A stretch of DNA of 64,000 nt from Vibrio aquaticus (GCF_003970385.1 NZ_RXZH01000006.1:124001-188000); one strand, 5' to 3'; counted from the stretch's first letter, positions 37,054-45,394 are shown. Numbers and translations: made by a program. Notes: generated by a model not told the origin, from the letters alone.

Positions 37054-38774
37054 TATCTATCTCCTTGTGAGGCAAAATGGGTTGAGTGATTGAGCACGGC
37101 CAATAAGTACCAAGCGCCATGTGGGATCCATTGCTCACCCCAACGCCAGTTCTGCAACATGTCATCTTTTTGTGCTGGTGGATTAAAGGCAATGTCATCT
37201 TCATCTTCAAAGCCCGCGGTGATGCCGTTACAAATCCCGCCTTTAGCATTGAAGAAGCCAAGGTCTGGAAGATAATCAGGGTTATTGTGACCATGCCCAT
37301 CAAGCATGCACATATGATAAGGGTTAAGACCTAAGACCCAGTTGAGACAGTCTTGAGAGAAGTTCAGTAAACGTTGCTTTAATTGCGTATCTTGAAGATA
37401 TGGTAGGGCAAAGAAAGCCATGCTGCTCAAAGAGCCTAGACGTGCATTTTCGCCCTGCCACCAGTAGCCTGTCTCATTGTTGTGCGCGACAAAGAAGGCA
37501 TCTCGCTTATCGCTATCAACCGCTTTTACGTATTGACGAGGGTAACCAAATGGATTGGCGACTTTTGCGGTAATGTTGAGCTCAAATTCAACCGCTTGGG
37601 CAACCGTTGTTCGTGCTTGTTCATAGAGTGTGTTGTCTGACTCAATAGCAAGGTATTCGCACAACGCAATCACAGGAAGCCCCGCTTCAGCTGCGTGAAA
37701 ATAAGGACGACTACCATCACTGTTTGCTGACCAGAAATGACTAAAGTGGTCGTCCGAGCGCTGGCGTTGTTGGAGCTTGTCACTCCATAGGCGGCACTCA
37801 GTTAGGAATTCTTCGTTGTTGGTGCTTTTGTATAATTCGATGGCCGCGAGCAGAGCACAATATTCATCAATAATGTTCTCTTCACCATCGTTTAGATAAG
37901 TATGATTGTGCTCTTTAAGGTGCCAGTAACCTTTGGTTGCGGCTGCAAGGTAGTCGGACTGCGGATACTCGCCATGCTCTGCTTGTCGTGCCGCTGCCGC
38001 GAGTGAGGCGATAGCAATACCACCGCCTTGTCTAAAGCCAGCCTGGTAGTCTTCCGATTTTAATCCCTCTTGAGTCGCGTAAGCACAAATCTCACGCTGA
38101 TTGACGTCTTTCGACCATTTATCAAAAACGGTCATATAGAAAAAGCCAGCGTCGTCTTGCATGCGAACTAAGAAATCAGCGCCAAACAATGCTTCTTCTG
38201 TTAAGCGGACTTTTGAAAAGAGGGGAATACTTTCATCATTAGCGATGAGCTCAGCGCCTTTAAGCATATTCCAAACGACCATTGGAATTTGCTGAGGGTT
38301 AAGATAGTTGCCGTATGAGAGGTGGCTTAAATATTTGCTGACGTCACCGGACGCATCGTACCAACCGCCGTGAACATCCACTTTTCTTTCTGAACCCAAC
38401 AGTGGAGCTTGACGATCCTGTTGATCAAATTTCCCACCACAACGCTGAGATTTAAAGTAGTGAAGAAGATCAGAGAAGGTCTGTTTTACCAGTAAACCTT
38501 GATCGATTTGGAACACTTCAGAGCGCAAGTTATCAACTTTTAGATAGTAACGACCGAGTTGTTCAAAGTGAGAGAATTCAATGCGAAAAAAATTCCCTTG
38601 GTGCCAGTTGGCGACCTTTGTACCTTTATTGATAGCAAAAGACGCTACAGTTTGATGACTGTCAGCACAGACTAACAGCGCAGTGGTAGACGAAAGTCGT
38701 GGCTTACGAGTCATCAAAACAGCCTGCTTAGGCCCAAGGGCTTCATAACCAATATGGTTAGTAAGTAGCAGCAT
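37053..38774 (-). CDS. GH9-family exo-beta-D-glucosaminidase
   Basis: This 573-residue enzyme has an N-terminal Ig-like domain (about 1-90) and a GH9 catalytic domain. GGWYDASGDVSKYLSH carries the catalytic base aspartates and MCMLDGHGHNNPDYL with GLNPYHM is the GH9 C-terminal signature. GH9 is mainly cellulases, but orthologues in this operon (Photobacterium profundum, V. cholerae) were shown to be exo-glucosaminidases acting on (GlcN)n. It lacks a signal peptide. The start ATG 38774 has CGGAG upstream; 16 extra codons upstream lie in a stable hairpin and are unlikely to be translated. Confidence 0.87.
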   Translation of the reverse strand: MLLLTNHIGYEALGPKQAVLMTRKPRLSSTTALLVCADSHQTVASFAINKGTKVANWHQGNFFRIEFSHFEQLGRYYLKVDNLRSEVFQIDQGLLVKQTFSDLLHYFKSQRCGGKFDQQDRQAPLLGSERKVDVHGGWYDASGDVSKYLSHLSYGNYLNPQQIPMVVWNMLKGAELIANDESIPLFSKVRLTEEALFGADFLVRMQDDAGFFYMTVFDKWSKDVNQREICAYATQEGLKSEDYQAGFRQGGGIAIASLAAAARQAEHGEYPQSDYLAAATKGYWHLKEHNHTYLNDGEENIIDEYCALLAAIELYKSTNNEEFLTECRLWSDKLQQRQRSDDHFSHFWSANSDGSRPYFHAAEAGLPVIALCEYLAIESDNTLYEQARTTVAQAVEFELNITAKVANPFGYPRQYVKAVDSDKRDAFFVAHNNETGYWWQGENARLGSLSSMAFFALPYLQDTQLKQRLLNFSQDCLNWVLGLNPYHMCMLDGHGHNNPDYLPDLGFFNAKGGICNGITAGFEDEDDIAFNPPAQKDDMLQNWRWGEQWIPHGAWYLLAVLNHSTHFASQGDR

Positions 38775-38816
38775 TAAAATCTCCGAAAAATTAGGTATTA
38801 TCGTTTTTAGTAACAT

Positions 38817-38840
38817 CGCCAAGAGCCGAAGCTCTTGGCG
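38817..38840 (-). other. Very stable intercistronic hairpin with UUCG loop
   Basis: A 10-bp perfect stem CGCCAAGAGC/GCTCTTGGCG closes, on the transcribed (minus) strand, a C(TTCG)G tetraloop. It sits between the ATPase stop (38847) and the GH9 start (38774). No T run follows, so it is a stability or processing element, not a terminator. Confidence 0.75.
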
Positions 38841-38846
38841 ACGAGA

Positions 38847-39842
38847 TTAATTTTCGTATAAGTAACAGCGAACAAAGTGGTTGTCAGACAGCTGGGTGAC
38901 TTCAGGCAACTGTTCACGACACTTATCTGTTGCATGCTGACAGCGACCTGCAAATGGACAACCCGCAGAGGCTGGAGTCCACAGAGGGATTTCCCCTTTG
39001 TTACCCTTTAGCTTCTCGTGAATGGATTTACTTGGATCCGGTACCGCAGATACCAACAATTGTGTATATGGGTGCTGAGGGTTATGAATAATCTCATCAG
39101 TGTCACCCCATTCCACCATATGCCCCACATACATAACCGAAAGATCTTCAGCAATGTAACGAGCCGTTGCGATATCGTGCGTGATGTAAAGGAGAGACAT
39201 CTGTTTCTCGAACTTCATCTCTTCCATCAGGTTTAATACGCCTGCACGGATTGAAACGTCTAGCATTGATGTTGGCTCATCGGCTAGAACAACCTCAGCA
39301 CCAACAGCGATGTTACGAGCAAGGTTTACACGCTGACGTTGACCACCTGAAAGTTGGTGAGGGAACTTCTGCGCTGTCTCTTTTGGCGGGATCAAACCTA
39401 CTTGTTCTAGTAGATCGTAAACGCGCTCTTCCTGCTCTTTCTTATTGCGAGGATCGACTTTTTTGTGGATCAGCAACGGACGCAAAATATGGTGGAAGAT
39501 GTTATGAGTTGGGTTAAGCGAACCGAATGGGTCTTGCCATACCATCTGAACACCTTCACGGTAGTGCATTAGATCTGAACGAGAGTTGATCGTTTGGATA
39601 TCGCGACCTTTATACTCGATCGTACCTGCAGAAGGTGCATACATCTTTGCGATCATTTTTGCTGTGGTTGATTTGCCTGAACCCGACTCACCCACAACAG
39701 CAAGGCCGCGACTTTTATACATTTTGAAAGACACGTCATTGATTGCACGCATCATAGGTTGTTGTAAGGAATTACTATTGATCGGGAAATCCTTAATTAG
39801 GTTCTTTCCCTCGACTAGTAGCTCACCAAATTCTTTGCTCAT
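38847..39842 (-). CDS. Chitin-oligosaccharide ABC transporter, ATP-binding protein 2 (OppF/DppF-like)
   Basis: This 331-residue ATPase has Walker A VGESGSGKST, signature LSGGQRQR and Walker B VVLADEPTSMLD. The C-terminal extension with the cysteine motif CPFAGRCQHATDKC is typical of oligopeptide-family ATPases. It pairs with the ATPase 42 bases upstream as the heterodimer that powers import of chitin oligosaccharides. GGAGA precedes the ATG. Confidence 0.9.
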   Translation of the reverse strand: MSKEFGELLVEGKNLIKDFPINSNSLQQPMMRAINDVSFKMYKSRGLAVVGESGSGKSTTAKMIAKMYAPSAGTIEYKGRDIQTINSRSDLMHYREGVQMVWQDPFGSLNPTHNIFHHILRPLLIHKKVDPRNKKEQEERVYDLLEQVGLIPPKETAQKFPHQLSGGQRQRVNLARNIAVGAEVVLADEPTSMLDVSIRAGVLNLMEEMKFEKQMSLLYITHDIATARYIAEDLSVMYVGHMVEWGDTDEIIHNPQHPYTQLLVSAVPDPSKSIHEKLKGNKGEIPLWTPASAGCPFAGRCQHATDKCREQLPEVTQLSDNHFVRCYLYEN

Positions 39843-39884
39843 AATTGTCTCCAGTAATCTTTTTTATTATTTCTCAATCGCTTT

Positions 39885-40868
39885 CTAGAGCTTCGCTTGA
39901 GCGATTGGCTCACCATATAGGTGGCAGTTTGAGAAACGATTTGGCTCAATCTGTCTTAGCTGGGTTGGGATACGAGTACAAGCTTCATGAACGCGGTCAC
40001 AGCGAGCTTGGAAACGACAGCCTTGAGGTACCTCTAACAGGTTTAGAGGGTTACCAGGAATACCCGTTAGCTTAGTTTTAGGGCCTGTTAATGGAGGGAA
40101 AGAACTACCCAAACCTTTCGTGTATGGGTGGAAAGGACTTTCCAAGATCTCTTTTGATGGAGCTACTTCAATCAATTCACCAGAGTACATGATGCCGATG
40201 CGGTCTGAGAACTCGACCATCAATGAAAGGTCGTGAGTAATGAATAGGATAGAAAAGCCAAACTCTTCTTTTAGCGCATAAATCTTTTGTAGGATTTCAC
40301 GCTGCACGACCACATCTAGTGCCGTTGTTGGCTCATCCATGATGATCATTTTAGGGTTAAGCGCTAACGCAATAGCAATAACCAGACGCTGACGCATACC
40401 ACCAGAGAATTGGTGAGGGTAATCGTGCAAACGGCTTGGGTGAATATCAACGATTTCCAATAGACCTTCAGCACGCTTTCGTGCCTGTTCACGTGTCATG
40501 TTGGTGTGACGCATGATTACGTCACAGAACTGATCTTCCATCGTTAATACTGGGTTGAGGGCGTTCATCGCACTCTGGAAAACCATCGACATTTCGCTCC
40601 AGCGGAACGCCTGCATGCGATCATCGCTGTATTTTAGAATGTCTTCACCGTTGAAGATTACTTCACCACCGGTGATAAACGCTGGCGGCTTATGAAGGCG
40701 CATTAGTGAGAAGGCGACGGTTGATTTACCACACCCTGACTCACCGGCAAGGCCAAAGACCTCACCTGGTGCAATATCAAAGCTTACATTGTTACAGGCG
40801 CGGACATCGCCCGCTTCTGTAATATAGTCAACGCATAAGTTGCGGATAGAAATGAGTGGTGCTGTCAT
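39885..40868 (-). CDS. Chitin-oligosaccharide ABC transporter, ATP-binding protein 1 (OppD/DppD-like)
   Basis: This 327-residue ATPase has Walker A AGESGCGKST, signature FSGGMRQR, Walker B MIIMDEPTTALD and the C-terminal oligopeptide-family region GCRFQARCDRVHEAC. It forms the ATPase pair with the next gene. It follows the second permease gene by two bases with GGAG in the junction, a tight operon. Confidence 0.9.
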   Translation of the reverse strand: MTAPLISIRNLCVDYITEAGDVRACNNVSFDIAPGEVFGLAGESGCGKSTVAFSLMRLHKPPAFITGGEVIFNGEDILKYSDDRMQAFRWSEMSMVFQSAMNALNPVLTMEDQFCDVIMRHTNMTREQARKRAEGLLEIVDIHPSRLHDYPHQFSGGMRQRLVIAIALALNPKMIIMDEPTTALDVVVQREILQKIYALKEEFGFSILFITHDLSLMVEFSDRIGIMYSGELIEVAPSKEILESPFHPYTKGLGSSFPPLTGPKTKLTGIPGNPLNLLEVPQGCRFQARCDRVHEACTRIPTQLRQIEPNRFSNCHLYGEPIAQAKL

Positions 40869-40870
40869 GA

Positions 40871-41896
40871 TTATTTATCTCCGCTCCAAAGTGCATTTTG
40901 TGGTGGCATTTCTGGGGTACGTTCTTTCTTGTCTTCTTCAGCCAGTTTCTTCCAGCGTTTCATACCTTTGTGTGAACGAAGTTGCGGGTTAGCAATTTCA
41001 TCAACAGCAAAGTTAAGTAGAGCAAGACCAGTAACGAGGATGGTTAACGCTAAACAAGGTGCAACCACTTCCCACCATGCGCCGATAAGCATCGCAGATG
41101 AAGTTTGAACGTTGTAAAGCATGATGCCCCAACTGATTGTGCTTGGGTCGCCTAGACCTAAGAACGAGATGATAGATTCCATACCAATTGCGTACATAAC
41201 CGAACCGATGAAGCTCGCACCAACGATAGGGATTAGGTTTGGTAGAATCTCAACAAAGATGATACGGAATGAAGATTCGCCTAGAACTTCTGCCGCTTTC
41301 ACAAACTCTTTCTCACGTAGAGCAAGTGTTTGAGAGCGTATTACCCTTGCGCCCCAAGCCCAGGATGTACAGCCGATGATGATGGCAATGGTGAGTGGCC
41401 CTGCCTCACCGATGAAGGCTGCTAGTACGAAAAGCAGTGGATATTGAGGAATAACCAGCATGATGTTCATCGCAGCAGTGAGTACGTCATCAACTCTGCC
41501 TCCGAAGTAACCTGCTGAGATACCAATAACGGTTGCTAAGAAACATACTGTCAAACCTGCACCAAAGCCCACACCTAGAGAAATACGTGCGCCATGTAGT
41601 AGCTGAGACCAGATATCACGCCCCATGCGACTTGTACCTAGTACGTGATCGGCTTTCTTAGACATGATCATGGTACGGCGGTCAGTCGCTAAGTTTTCTG
41701 CGACCCAGCCATCAGGGTTAGCTTGTGCTGATTTAACAATGTAGCTTGGGTACTCATGTGGGTTACCCGTGCGTTTGTCTGGTGCGTGTTTCGTTAGAAG
41801 CGGAGCTGCAATTGCCATGAAAATGAACATTGAAACAATCACTAATCCTACACACGCGTAAGCGTTGCCAAGAATAAGTTTAAATAGGTCTTTCAT
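40871..41896 (-). CDS. Chitin-oligosaccharide ABC transporter, permease 2 (OppC/DppC-like)
   Basis: This 341-residue permease has an N-terminal helix followed by a periplasmic segment (about residues 35-100) and five further helices. The EAA loop is KAAEVLGESSFRIIFVEILPNL. Peptide-family permeases of this type pair OppB- and OppC-like subunits. It is two bases from the previous gene. Its C-terminus is long, charged and rich in Lys and Glu. Confidence 0.9.
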   Translation of the reverse strand: MKDLFKLILGNAYACVGLVIVSMFIFMAIAAPLLTKHAPDKRTGNPHEYPSYIVKSAQANPDGWVAENLATDRRTMIMSKKADHVLGTSRMGRDIWSQLLHGARISLGVGFGAGLTVCFLATVIGISAGYFGGRVDDVLTAAMNIMLVIPQYPLLFVLAAFIGEAGPLTIAIIIGCTSWAWGARVIRSQTLALREKEFVKAAEVLGESSFRIIFVEILPNLIPIVGASFIGSVMYAIGMESIISFLGLGDPSTISWGIMLYNVQTSSAMLIGAWWEVVAPCLALTILVTGLALLNFAVDEIANPQLRSHKGMKRWKKLAEEDKKERTPEMPPQNALWSGDK

Positions 41897-41898
41897 AA

Positions 41899-42885
41899 TT
41901 ATTTCCCTCCCTTACGAAGGCGAGGATCGAGAACAACGTAAAGCATGTCGGCAATAAGGTTAAACGACAGCATGAATAGCGTCATGATGATCAATTGGCC
42001 CTGAAGAACCTGGTAGTCGCGAGCGTGAATAGCATTCAGTAGTACAGTACCAAGACCTGGGTAGTTGAAGATGATTTCGATAATAAGCTGACCACCAATC
42101 GCCATACCTAATGACATTGACAGTGCAGTCACACTTGGAAGTAGTGCGTTACGAGCCGCATAGTTGAATACCACTCGGTTTTCGCTTAGGCCCTTACCTT
42201 TTGCCATCGTGATGTAATCTTCTGCTAGCAGGTTGATCATGTTGTTACGCATGTTTACCAAGAAGCCACCGATTTGGATGATAGAGGCACAGAAAAGAGG
42301 AAGTACAGCGTGGTAGGCCACATCTTTGTAGAATTCCCAGCTTAACCAATCAGGTGTCACGCCCGCAGTGTATGCGTAGCCTGTTGGGAACCATTTTAAG
42401 CCGATAGCGAAGATAAAGAGTGCCATCATTGCGATTACAACCTGAGGTACTGCTTGGATAATCAGCATGCCCGGCGTCACGAATGCATCGTACTTACTGC
42501 CGCGTTTCCATGCTGCGAAGATACCTAAAATTGAACCTAGAGAGAAAGAAAGGATAACCGCAGAACCTGCTAGGAATAGAGACCAACCAAATGCGCCACC
42601 GAGTAGTTTATTCACTGACAATGGGTAGAATTGGATTGACGTACCTAGCTCCCAGCTAAGAATGTTTTTCATGTAGGCAACATATTGTGTAAATAGACCG
42701 CCATCAACGAAGCCAAGTAGCTCTTTCATAGCAGCAATACGTTCCGGTGTTACCTGAACCGAAGCGTTCGCAAACATCATGGTCACCGGATCACCCGGCA
42801 TTGCACGAGGAATAATAAAGTTTAGTGTCGCAGCAACTAACAAAGCGACAAAATAGAACGACAAACGTCTTAAAAAATAACCCAT
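41899..42885 (-). CDS. Chitin-oligosaccharide ABC transporter, permease 1 (OppB/DppB-like)
   Basis: This 328-residue permease starts with FLRRLSFYFVALLVAATLNF, a typical first helix, then IPRAMPGDP, the OppB signature. About six helices and an EAA-type loop (MAKGKGLSENRVVFNYAARN) follow. It forms the channel with the OppC-like subunit. A 173-base gap with a hairpin separates it from the binding-protein gene. Confidence 0.9.
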   Translation of the reverse strand: MGYFLRRLSFYFVALLVAATLNFIIPRAMPGDPVTMMFANASVQVTPERIAAMKELLGFVDGGLFTQYVAYMKNILSWELGTSIQFYPLSVNKLLGGAFGWSLFLAGSAVILSFSLGSILGIFAAWKRGSKYDAFVTPGMLIIQAVPQVVIAMMALFIFAIGLKWFPTGYAYTAGVTPDWLSWEFYKDVAYHAVLPLFCASIIQIGGFLVNMRNNMINLLAEDYITMAKGKGLSENRVVFNYAARNALLPSVTALSMSLGMAIGGQLIIEIIFNYPGLGTVLLNAIHARDYQVLQGQLIIMTLFMLSFNLIADMLYVVLDPRLRKGGK

Positions 42886-43019
42886 AACTCACACCTTACT
42901 CACCCAGATTTTCCCTGTTTCTGGTTTCAGGTCGCTCCTAGCGAAAACTTAAAATTAGAGCGAATAATCCCCTGACGACTGGCGCCATATTTTAAATAAC
43001 TCATAGAGTGGGGGATTGA

Positions 43020-43042
43020 GTGGCGCACAGGAAGTGCGCCAC
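43020..43042 (-). other. Intercistronic hairpin after the chitin-oligosaccharide binding-protein gene
   Basis: The perfect 9-bp stem GTGGCGCAC/GTGCGCCAC with a five-base loop lies 17 bases after the stop codon. No T run follows on the minus strand. It resembles the 3'-stabilising hairpins that raise the level of binding-protein mRNA over permease mRNA. Confidence 0.6.
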
Positions 43043-43058
43043 AAGATAGAACAACTAC

Positions 43059-44741
43059 TTATTTAACTGGTTTTAGGTCCAGTACGTGTAGTAGACGCTC
43101 TGGGATACCAGCCCAAATGTTTGGACGGCCTTTTGGATTTTCTTCGTTCCACCAACCAGTAAAGCGAGTTGTGTTGTATTGGAACATGTAAGCACCAGAC
43201 ATCACAGGAACAGTTACCTGGTCAGCAGCGATGATTTGCTGGATGCCGTGAGCGATTTCTAGTTGCTCGTTCTTATCAGCAGTCTTGTAGAAGCTGTTTA
43301 GAAGACCATCTAGCTTGTCGTTCTTGTAGTAGTGCATTGCGAAGCGAGGCATACCTTCACCAGACTGTAGTGCTGAGTTATAAGCACTGTTCCAGTAAGT
43401 GTATGGATCCGCACCGTGGAAGTAGTTTGTGTAAGCTACGTCGTACGTACCTTCAAGCATTGCTTGGTTGTACACAGAGAAATCTGGAGTACGAGCTTTC
43501 GCTTTGATGCCTACTTCTGCAAGTTGCTCAACGGCTAGTTGAACTGTGTTGTTGAAGTCAGTCCAACCGTTTGGAGATTGGATTAGAAGCTCGAATGACT
43601 TACCAGATGGTGTGTCAACGAAACCATCTTTGTTTACATCTTTAAAGCCAGCTTTCTCAAGTAGCGCTTTTGCACCTTCAACGTTGTACGTGTTGTAGCC
43701 TTTGTACTTGTCGTGAGTCTTTTCATCAGACCAAGCTTCAAATGCGTAGCCTAGACCAGATGCGAAGTCGTTCACTGTCCCGCCACCGTAGAATGCGATG
43801 TCGATAATCGTTTGACGATCAAGCGCCATAGAGAATGCGCGACGGAAGTCTACGTTAGTTAGCGCTTCGTTCTTCACTGCTTCTGGGTGCTTGAAGTTAA
43901 CAACAAACGCTTGAGTACCTGCTGGCGGGTACCAGTACTGGTGATTAGGGCTTGCTGCAGCGTATGTACGGTCGATGTCTGGAATGAATGAAGAAGTCCA
44001 GTCCATCTCGCCATTTACAACTTTACCTAGGAATTGGTCGTTGTTCGCAATCTGAGGAACACGTAGACAGTCAACGTCTAGGTTGTCTGCATCCCAGTAG
44101 TTAGGGTTAGCACACTGGATGTAAAGCTGAGCTGTAAACGTATCGATCTCAGTAAATGGACCTGAACCTACAGGGTTTTCGTTAGTGAAAGTTGCAGGAT
44201 CTTTTACATCTTTCCATACGTGCTCAGGTACAACTGGTACTCGTGCAATTTCGTAAGGAACGTTAGAGTTCGCTTCTGTTAGACGGAACTTAACTTGGTA
44301 ATCGTTTAGTTTCTCAACAGAAGTTACCCAAGAGTTGATACCGCTTTGGTCAAGCTCTGGCTTTTCTTTAACTAGGTTGAAAGAGAAAATAACGTCATTT
44401 GCATCGAACGTTTCGCCGTCAGACCATTTCACGCCTTTACGAATATCGAAAGTCACGCTCATTAGGTCATCAGACATCTTGTAGTTTTCAGCCAAACGGA
44501 ATACAGGTGTGTTGCCGTGCATTTCGTTGAAAACAACAAGTGGCTCGTAGATGAAGTCCGTTGTTGTATGAAGGTTAGTTGCACCTAGATACGGGTTAAA
44601 GTTACGAACGAAAGTTGTAAACTCTTTAGGGTGTACTGTTAGTTCACTGCGCTCAGCTGCTGCTGCAACAGACGTGAATCCTGTTGTTGCTGTTGCAATA
44701 ATCGCTGTTGCTAGTGCTGTTTTTTTAATGTTGGCAAGCAT
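43059..44741 (-). CDS. cbp: Periplasmic chitin-oligosaccharide-binding protein
   Basis: This 560-residue SBP_bac_5 (oligopeptide-binding family) protein has a signal peptide cut after about SVAAAA (residue 29). Motifs such as PVVPEHVWKDVKDPATF and YNTYNVEGAKALLEKAGFKD are typical of the family. In V. cholerae the orthologue (CBP) binds (GlcNAc)n, feeds the ABC transporter, and holds ChiS inactive when unliganded. Here it is the first operon gene with chiS immediately upstream on the same strand. Its leader mRNA appears long and structured. Confidence 0.93.
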   Translation of the reverse strand: MLANIKKTALATAIIATATTGFTSVAAAAERSELTVHPKEFTTFVRNFNPYLGATNLHTTTDFIYEPLVVFNEMHGNTPVFRLAENYKMSDDLMSVTFDIRKGVKWSDGETFDANDVIFSFNLVKEKPELDQSGINSWVTSVEKLNDYQVKFRLTEANSNVPYEIARVPVVPEHVWKDVKDPATFTNENPVGSGPFTEIDTFTAQLYIQCANPNYWDADNLDVDCLRVPQIANNDQFLGKVVNGEMDWTSSFIPDIDRTYAAASPNHQYWYPPAGTQAFVVNFKHPEAVKNEALTNVDFRRAFSMALDRQTIIDIAFYGGGTVNDFASGLGYAFEAWSDEKTHDKYKGYNTYNVEGAKALLEKAGFKDVNKDGFVDTPSGKSFELLIQSPNGWTDFNNTVQLAVEQLAEVGIKAKARTPDFSVYNQAMLEGTYDVAYTNYFHGADPYTYWNSAYNSALQSGEGMPRFAMHYYKNDKLDGLLNSFYKTADKNEQLEIAHGIQQIIAADQVTVPVMSGAYMFQYNTTRFTGWWNEENPKGRPNIWAGIPERLLHVLDLKPVK

Positions 44742-44809
44742 AGCTGTTCCTTACTATTTGCTTTCATTTCACTTATATGGATGGAATGTCATCAATTGAT
44801 AAACACTCA

Positions 44810-44880
44810 CTAAGGCCTACCTCTTCAGGTGAACTTTTTCCGGAGGAGGTGAAAGTTCGAGAGTGGCCTGTAGGCCTTAG
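44810..44880 (-). other. Large hairpin in the cbp mRNA leader
   Basis: Outer arms CTAAGGCCTAC (44810-44820) and GTAGGCCTTAG (44870-44880) are perfect complements (11 bp). Inside, CTCT pairs AGAG and GAACTTT pairs AAAGTTC. The whole can form a 71-nt stem-loop about 70 nt before the cbp start. No T run follows, so it is not an ordinary terminator. Confidence 0.65.
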
Positions 44881-44902
44881 GCACAGTAAGAAAACACCTT
44901 AA

Positions 44903-44986
44903 CGTTAATTTTCGCAATTGCTATTCCCGTTAAAATCGTCAAAAGACCACAAAACGCCGTCAATAACGTTAAAAAGTAATTTTTCG
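44903..44986. repeat. Three iterated CGTTAA...TCG motifs in the chitin operon leader/promoter
   Basis: CGTTAATTTTCG (44903-44914), CGTTAAAATCG (44928-44938) and CGTTAAAAAGTAATTTTTCG (44967-44986) lie in the same orientation. Two of them extend to AACGTTAA. They are candidate binding sites for a regulator such as ChiS, which binds DNA at this operon in V. cholerae. Confidence 0.45.
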
Positions 44987-45026
44987 ATGGCTTTTTGAAC
45001 AGCTTTGTTGGTTTGAAGTCTGTCGC

Positions 45027-45032
45027 ATTATG
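45027..45032 (-). promoter_or_regulatory. Candidate -10 element of the chitin operon
   Basis: CATAAT on the minus strand has no good -35 at 16-18 bp, as expected for an activator-dependent promoter. It would give a leader of about 280 nt. Other placements are possible. Confidence 0.25.
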
Positions 45033-45114
45033 CTCTACCTTGCTCGTAGTTTGTTAGTGTTTACTTACCTCTCCTTTTTTGTTGTTTTTGGGGTTGTTGC
45101 TCGTATCTGATTCG

Positions 45115-45130
45115 TGAGACTTGTGTCACT
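45115..45130. promoter_or_regulatory. Candidate CRP site 1
   Basis: TGAGACTTGTGTCACT (minus strand AGTGA-N6-TCTCA) matches the CRP consensus TGTGA-N6-TCACA at 8 of 10 positions. It is about 90 bp upstream of the candidate -10 element. Confidence 0.3.
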
Positions 45131-45180
45131 AGCCTGCTTTCTTGTTAATTTACGTACTTAATTAAAAACTGCCGTCTTGT

Positions 45181-45196
45181 TGTGATTGCCTTCGCA
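45181..45196. promoter_or_regulatory. Candidate CRP site 2
   Basis: TGTGATTGCCTTCGCA matches TGTGA-N6-TCACA at 9 of 10 positions. CRP control of chitin operons is known in V. cholerae. Confidence 0.4.
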
Positions 45197-45346
45197 ATAT
45201 GAGTTCTTTTTGTCTGACTACCTGGCTAAAAACGTTTGCGATTGCCATTTTAGCTCTGTGTGGAGGTGGCGATTTTGTCGTGTATTGGGGTTGTTTTACT
45301 CTACGTAATAACTCCAATGCTATCCAGAATACGTGGCTGATAGATC

Positions 45347-45376
45347 AAAAAAGCCTGCGCTATGCAGGCTTTATTA
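45347..45376 (-). terminator. Terminator of chiS
   Basis: The stem AAGCCTGC/GCAGGCTT with loop GCTAT, followed on the minus strand by TTTTTT, lies about 20 bases after the chiS stop codon. Confidence 0.8.
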
Positions 45377-45394
45377 AGAGGTATTGAAAGGGGA

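Larger units (their letters stand above)
44742..45394. other. Promoter and leader region of the chitin operon
   Basis: This 653-base gap between chiS and cbp holds, in minus-strand order: the chiS terminator, two candidate CRP sites, a weak -10, three repeated motifs (44903-44986), a 71-base hairpin (44810-44880) and the cbp ribosome site. I do not accept any ORF in it. Confidence 0.6.

Noticed and set aside
44810..44880. The cbp leader hairpin as an intrinsic terminator
   Set aside because: The minus-strand sequence after the stem is GTGAGTGTTTATC, without a T run.
45199..45387. 62-codon plus-strand ORF between cbp and chiS
   Set aside because: No ribosome site. It runs through the chiS terminator and overlaps a candidate CRP site. 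Composition is not protein-like.
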